Positions 60,919 to 64,000 of a stretch of 64,000 nt of DNA are shown here, in pieces; position 1 is the first letter of the stretch; each line of letters starts with the position of its first letter. Both the position numbers and the translations under genes were made by a program. The stretch spans positions 1-64,000 of the forward strand of contig NZ_SNUK01000007.1 in the NCBI RefSeq assembly GCF_012027495.1, given 5' to 3'. The notes below the pieces were generated by a model. The model ran no database searches and was not told the origin of the DNA. It worked only from the letters and a program-made list of their open reading frames with translations. This DNA comes from Thermococcus sp. JdF3. GTDB taxonomy: Archaea; Methanobacteriota_B; Thermococci; Thermococcales; Thermococcaceae.

Positions 60919-61922
60919 TCGGTTTCCTGATAGCGGTTGTAGCGATAGCCGCTGGAATAGTCTGGTACGGCGGCTGGAAGCTGCTGCTCCAGGTGATACT
61001 CACCCTCGGCTTCCTCGGCGTCACTCTGATGCTGCTCTTCTTCACAGGGCTCACGCTTTACGCCGAAAGCTGGAAGTACGGGGCGATACTCGCGATATTC
61101 ACCGCTGTGAGCGGCTACGGCCTCTACCTGAGCGCCACTTGGCGGAGCCTCAACGTCGTCGCCGGAATAATCGTCTTCTTCATAGCGATCGTCGCCTTTG
61201 GAATCTGGTACATCAGCGAACCCGACCTCGGTCTCGCGGACCGCTTCCGTTCGGCCGAAAAGCTGGAGCGGGCGGGCAAGTACAAAGCTGCAGCAAGGAA
61301 GTACGAGAAGGCCGGGAACTACCTGAAGGCGGCCGAGATGTACGAGAAGCTCGGCTGGATGGAGAGCGCCGCCTGGGCCTACGAAAAGGCCGGGAAGTAC
61401 GAGAAGGCCGCGGAGATATACGAGGCCCTCTACGACAAGGAAAAGGACACCTACTACCTGAAGGAGGCCCACGAGTACTGGAAGAAGGCCGGAAACATGG
61501 AACGGGCCGCCAAAGCCCTCGAGCGCTACGCCGAGGAGGAGCCCTGGTTCTGGGAAGACGTGGCAAAGCTCTACGAGGAGCTGGGCAACGAGGAGAAGGC
61601 CAGGGAAGCATGGGAGAGGGCCCTGGAGTACTACCAGAAGGAGGCCGGGGAGGAGGGCGTCTTTTACGAGGACGTCGGTAACATCGCCAGGAGGCTCGGG
61701 AAGGAGGAGCTCGCCAGGGAAGCCTACGAGAAGTTCCTAGAGTACTGCCTGAAGGAGGCCGAGGAAGACCCGATGTGGTGGAAGCACGTCGCCGAGGCGT
61801 ACGACTACCTGGGCGAGAAGGAGAAGGCGGAAGAGGCCAGAAAGAAGTACGAGGAGTACAGGCAGAAGATCATGAAAGCCAACGAGGAAACCTCGAATTT
61901 TCCGGGGGAGAAGAAGGAGTAA
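60894..61922 (+). CDS. Membrane-anchored TPR-repeat protein
   Basis: 342 aa. Four membrane segments within about 1-110, then TPR-like repeats with the consensus KAGKYEKAAEIYE (about 125-325), many Tyr/Lys/Glu. Likely a scaffold at the cytosolic membrane face. GGGGGTGG precedes the ATG. No partner gene recognised in the vicinity. Confidence 0.82.
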   Translation: MDKLKAYLIGFLIAVVAIAAGIVWYGGWKLLLQVILTLGFLGVTLMLLFFTGLTLYAESWKYGAILAIFTAVSGYGLYLSATWRSLNVVAGIIVFFIAIVAFGIWYISEPDLGLADRFRSAEKLERAGKYKAAARKYEKAGNYLKAAEMYEKLGWMESAAWAYEKAGKYEKAAEIYEALYDKEKDTYYLKEAHEYWKKAGNMERAAKALERYAEEEPWFWEDVAKLYEELGNEEKAREAWERALEYYQKEAGEEGVFYEDVGNIARRLGKEELAREAYEKFLEYCLKEAEEDPMWWKHVAEAYDYLGEKEKAEEARKKYEEYRQKIMKANEETSNFPGEKKE

Positions 61923-61929
61923 TCCCTGA

Positions 61930-62112
61930 CTAGTACACCTCTCCCGTTTCCTCCAATTCCTCGAGTTCTTTCGCTATTTCCCTCTCCATTCTCTCCGCGT
62001 ACCTCTCCATCCAGTCGAAGAAGAACCAGGCTGCGAGGATGGGCAGGGCTATTGCCAAGAAGCCAAATACAATCTGAAAGTCCGCGGGAACGGTCCGGGG
62101 GATGTACGGCAT
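61930..62112 (-). CDS. Small membrane protein
   Basis: 60 aa (if started at ATG 62112, with GGGAG upstream): one helix ([21 protein letters not shown]) followed by an acidic coiled tail ([25 protein letters not shown]). Start at 62157 would add 15 residues without support. TATA-like TTTTAAAAAG lies near 62160. Function unknown. Confidence 0.55.
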   Translation of the reverse strand: MPYIPRTVPADFQIVFGFLAIALPILAAWFFFDWMERYAERMEREIAKELEELEETGEVY

Positions 62113-62198
62113 GCTCTCCCGGGAAGGATTTCGCGGGGCACCCAAAAACCTTGCCAACCTTTTTAAAATCCGGGGATAACTCTCCCCAGGTGGTAGCG

Positions 62199-62534
62199 AT
62201 GATGGGGATGAACCCGCGGCAGATGAAGAAGCTCATGCGCCAGATGGGCATCAAGATGGAGGAGCTCGAGGGGGTTGAGGAAGTCATAATCAGGATGGAG
62301 AACAAGGAGATAGTCCTCAAGGAGCCAGTCATTACGATAATAACCGCGCAAGGCGAGAAGAGCTATCAGATCGTCCCGGGAAGTGAGGAGGTCAGGGCCA
62401 TCGTAAGGGTCTCGGAGGAGGACGTCCAGCTCGTCATGGAGCAGGCCGGCGTCGATTACGAGACAGCAAAAAAGGCCCTCGAAGAGGCAAACGGCGACCT
62501 GGCGGAGGCCATACTGAAGCTGACTGAGGAATGA
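62199..62534 (+). CDS. nac: Nascent polypeptide-associated complex protein
   Basis: 111 aa, the usual archaeal NAC length. NAC domain [35 protein letters not shown], and C-terminal UBA domain ([33 protein letters not shown]). Binds emerging chains at the ribosome as a homodimer. GGTGGT precedes the ATG at 62199. Confidence 0.95.
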   Translation: MMGMNPRQMKKLMRQMGIKMEELEGVEEVIIRMENKEIVLKEPVITIITAQGEKSYQIVPGSEEVRAIVRVSEEDVQLVMEQAGVDYETAKKALEEANGDLAEAILKLTEE

Positions 62535-62573
62535 GTCAGACCAAAGAAGAGAACAAAACGAAAACGTCGAGGT

Positions 62574-62933
62574 TCACTCCTCTCCCTTCTCCTTCTGGAA
62601 GGTCTCTATGGCCTTCATGAGCGGTATGAGGTGCATCAGGGCAGGACCACCGGCCATGAGAACCGCAACGAGGCCCGCCTCGATAAGCTCCTCTGGCTTG
62701 GCACCGGCGGCGAGGGCCTTCTGGGTGTGGAGATAGATGCACCACTCGCAGCCCTGGGCTATGCCGAGGGCGAGGGCTATGAGCTCCTTTTCCCTAGTGG
62801 TCAGGGCCTTGTTGTCGAGGGTCTCCCTGAGAAACCTCGAGAAGGCCGATATCTCCTTCGGGTGCTGTTTACCCAGCCTGTCGAGGAGCTCCTCTATCTC
62901 CCCAAGTTTGACGTTAACATCGTCGTAATCCAT
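62574..62933 (-). CDS. Carboxymuconolactone decarboxylase/AhpD family protein
   Basis: 119 aa, helical. Redox-active CXXC with following His in GIAQGCEWCIYLHTQKALAAGAKPEELIEA, typical of AhpD-like peroxidase partners. GGTGAG precedes the ATG. Decarboxylase activity is unlikely; a thiol-peroxidase-like role is more probable. Confidence 0.85.
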   Translation of the reverse strand: MDYDDVNVKLGEIEELLDRLGKQHPKEISAFSRFLRETLDNKALTTREKELIALALGIAQGCEWCIYLHTQKALAAGAKPEELIEAGLVAVLMAGGPALMHLIPLMKAIETFQKEKGEE

Positions 62934-62999
62934 AGGGCTCACCATATAAAGCTAAAAAAGGACTATCTTAAAGGCATTTCCAAAACGAAAGGTTCAGAA

Positions 63000-64000
63000 C
63001 TAGGTGTGGACCACAACACCTCTCTGACGGAGGCGGAGGATGTCATCAATGACGTCTATGAGGGAAGCGATTATCTCATCGTACTTCCCGCCATCCATAC
63101 CGTACACTGTTTTAAGCCGGTCTTTAAGCTCGAAAAGCAACTCCTCATCCAGATCCATGAGCCGCTGGGCCTCCCTGGCGAGGAATCTAAGCACAACCCC
63201 CCTGGCATCGTCCCGCTCAAGGAGCTGAAACATGACACCCATTGTTGACCTCAGGAAGGCATCATCCTGAACCTTATCGGTGATTCTGGAGAGGAGTTCC
63301 AGCGCACCCTCTATATCTCGTGGATGGGCAGATTTAAGGAGCACGTTAAGGAGGGACGCGAAAAACTTCTGGGTTCCCGGGTAAAGCGTGTAGATATCCG
63401 CCAGAACCTCCGCAGCGGTTTCCCTGGCCCACGGGTTTTTGCTCTTCAGAAACTCCCCCAGGACGGGCAGTATGCTGTAGGCATCGGAGGGGGTCAGGTA
63501 CTGGGTAAGTCTGGAGACTATCCACAGGGCGTCCATTCTTCTGGTGTAGTCCTCGTCCTCCAGCATCCCGAGAACCCGGCCCATAACCTCCGGATCCATC
63601 TTGGCGAGTTCAGCCACGATCTCGGGTTTTCCAGCATCGAGAAGCCGGTCGATGTCTTTCGCGCTGTACTGACTGGCAGTCATGCTCTTTGTAAGGTCCT
63701 CGGTGTCCTTTATGGCATTATCAACACCCGCCGACTTCTCAAGCTTTTCGAGGACCTGGGCCGCACGGATACCGAGTTTAACGTCTCCCCTGAGCCGTTT
63801 AATGCCGTTGATGGCCTTCAACTTATTTCTCATGCTGAGCTTGTCGGAGCGAGACAGAAGTCTGTCCATGGACATAACCGCCCTCTCGACAACGTATGGG
63901 TCTGGATGAGAAAGAAGGTCCGCCATCTTATCGAATACCTCGTTTAAAACCTTGGTGTCTTCAGTCTTGCTGGCCATCTCGGTCAGGGCAGTTATCGCGG
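63000..64000 (-). CDS. HEAT/ARM-repeat protein (5' end beyond window)
   Basis: At least 332 visible codons, open to the right edge. Repeated helix pairs (HPDPYVVERAVMSMDRLLSR, NPWARETAAEVLADIYTLYP, HPRDIEGALELLSRITDKV) form an alpha-solenoid without other domains. ATG at 63977 could start the gene, but the frame continues upstream (ITALTE) and looks like more of the same repeat, so it is reported as partial. Function unknown; HEAT proteins are usually scaffolds. Confidence 0.75.
   Translation of the reverse strand, partial: AITALTEMASKTEDTKVLNEVFDKMADLLSHPDPYVVERAVMSMDRLLSRSDKLSMRNKLKAINGIKRLRGDVKLGIRAAQVLEKLEKSAGVDNAIKDTEDLTKSMTASQYSAKDIDRLLDAGKPEIVAELAKMDPEVMGRVLGMLEDEDYTRRMDALWIVSRLTQYLTPSDAYSILPVLGEFLKSKNPWARETAAEVLADIYTLYPGTQKFFASLLNVLLKSAHPRDIEGALELLSRITDKVQDDAFLRSTMGVMFQLLERDDARGVVLRFLAREAQRLMDLDEELLFELKDRLKTVYGMDGGKYDEIIASLIDVIDDILRLRQRGVVVHT

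Overview
The window is a gene-dense piece of a hyperthermophilic euryarchaeal chromosome, almost certainly a Thermococcus (order Thermococcales). The reasons are the family content (RfcS with an intein in its P-loop, archaeal proteasome beta subunit, archaeal NAC, EndA, PyrB/PyrI, DUF257, archaeal CGTase, a glycolytic-regulator operator of the TATCAC-N5-GTGATA type), GC-rich coding sequence, GGTG-type Shine-Dalgarno sites, AT-rich TATA boxes about 26 nt upstream of starts with many leaderless genes, and tightly overlapping ATGA or TTGA gene junctions. No rRNA, CRISPR array or replication origin was seen. One tRNA (Ala, CGC) is present.

Layout. 0-3.7 kb: edge-truncated rfcS with intein, kbl, a small zinc-ribbon gene, and the endA-rimI pair. 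3.7-7.3 kb: a BtuC/FecCD-type ABC permease and ATPase, then a secreted-protein gene that appears inserted, followed by a decayed second copy of the ATPase 3' end. 7.3-15.7 kb: psmB, a membrane-anchored metalloprotease, threonine synthase, a DODA-type dioxygenase, a DUF4143 AAA ATPase with palindromic promoter sites, AlaX, a cyclic-2,3-diphosphoglycerate synthetase-like enzyme and small proteins. 15.7-23.8 kb: a GC-rich candidate ncRNA, a secreted protein, the thiR-vanZ-yjbQ operon, pyrB-(44-codon ORF)-pyrI, a C5-epimerase-like lipoprotein, an ECF S-component and nucleotide-binding proteins. 23.8-31.2 kb: vapBC, DUF523, YdjM-like, a phosphohexomutase, a three-gene secreted-protein operon and BtpA. 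31.3-39.2 kb: a transglutaminase-like/membrane/MoxR/DUF58/membrane operon followed by a PH-SHOCT protein. 39.2-51.8 kb: CGTase under a TGM operator, DUF257, TldE/ferritin-like/TldD, an ArsR-like regulator, a Usp-transporter-Usp operon, a secreted Lon-family (S16) protease and an M20 peptidase. 52-57.7 kb: tRNA-Ala, malic enzyme, two-subunit fumarase, and a second DUF4143 ATPase gene split by a TnpB-only IS605-family element. 57.7-64 kb: a three-operator promoter region, serA-DUF47-panE, MGMT, a TPR membrane protein, NAC, an AhpD-like protein and a HEAT-repeat protein cut by the window edge.

The strongest signals are as follows. (1) The TnpB element at 55819-57286 sits 3' of TTAC, and its removal restores an exact 430-codon reading frame. 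A 29-bp copy of its right end lies 52 kb away at 3676-3704. (2) The two DUF4143 ATPase genes each have palindromic promoter sites spaced exactly 34 bp apart, with different sequences, which suggests dedicated regulators or autoregulation. (3) A 135-bp, exactly 45-codon ORF lies between pyrB and pyrI, bounded by a 16-bp duplication of the stop/start junction. (4) The inserted secreted-protein gene has a duplicated ATPase tail. (5) An unassigned GC-rich structured segment near 15.8 kb has its own TATA box.
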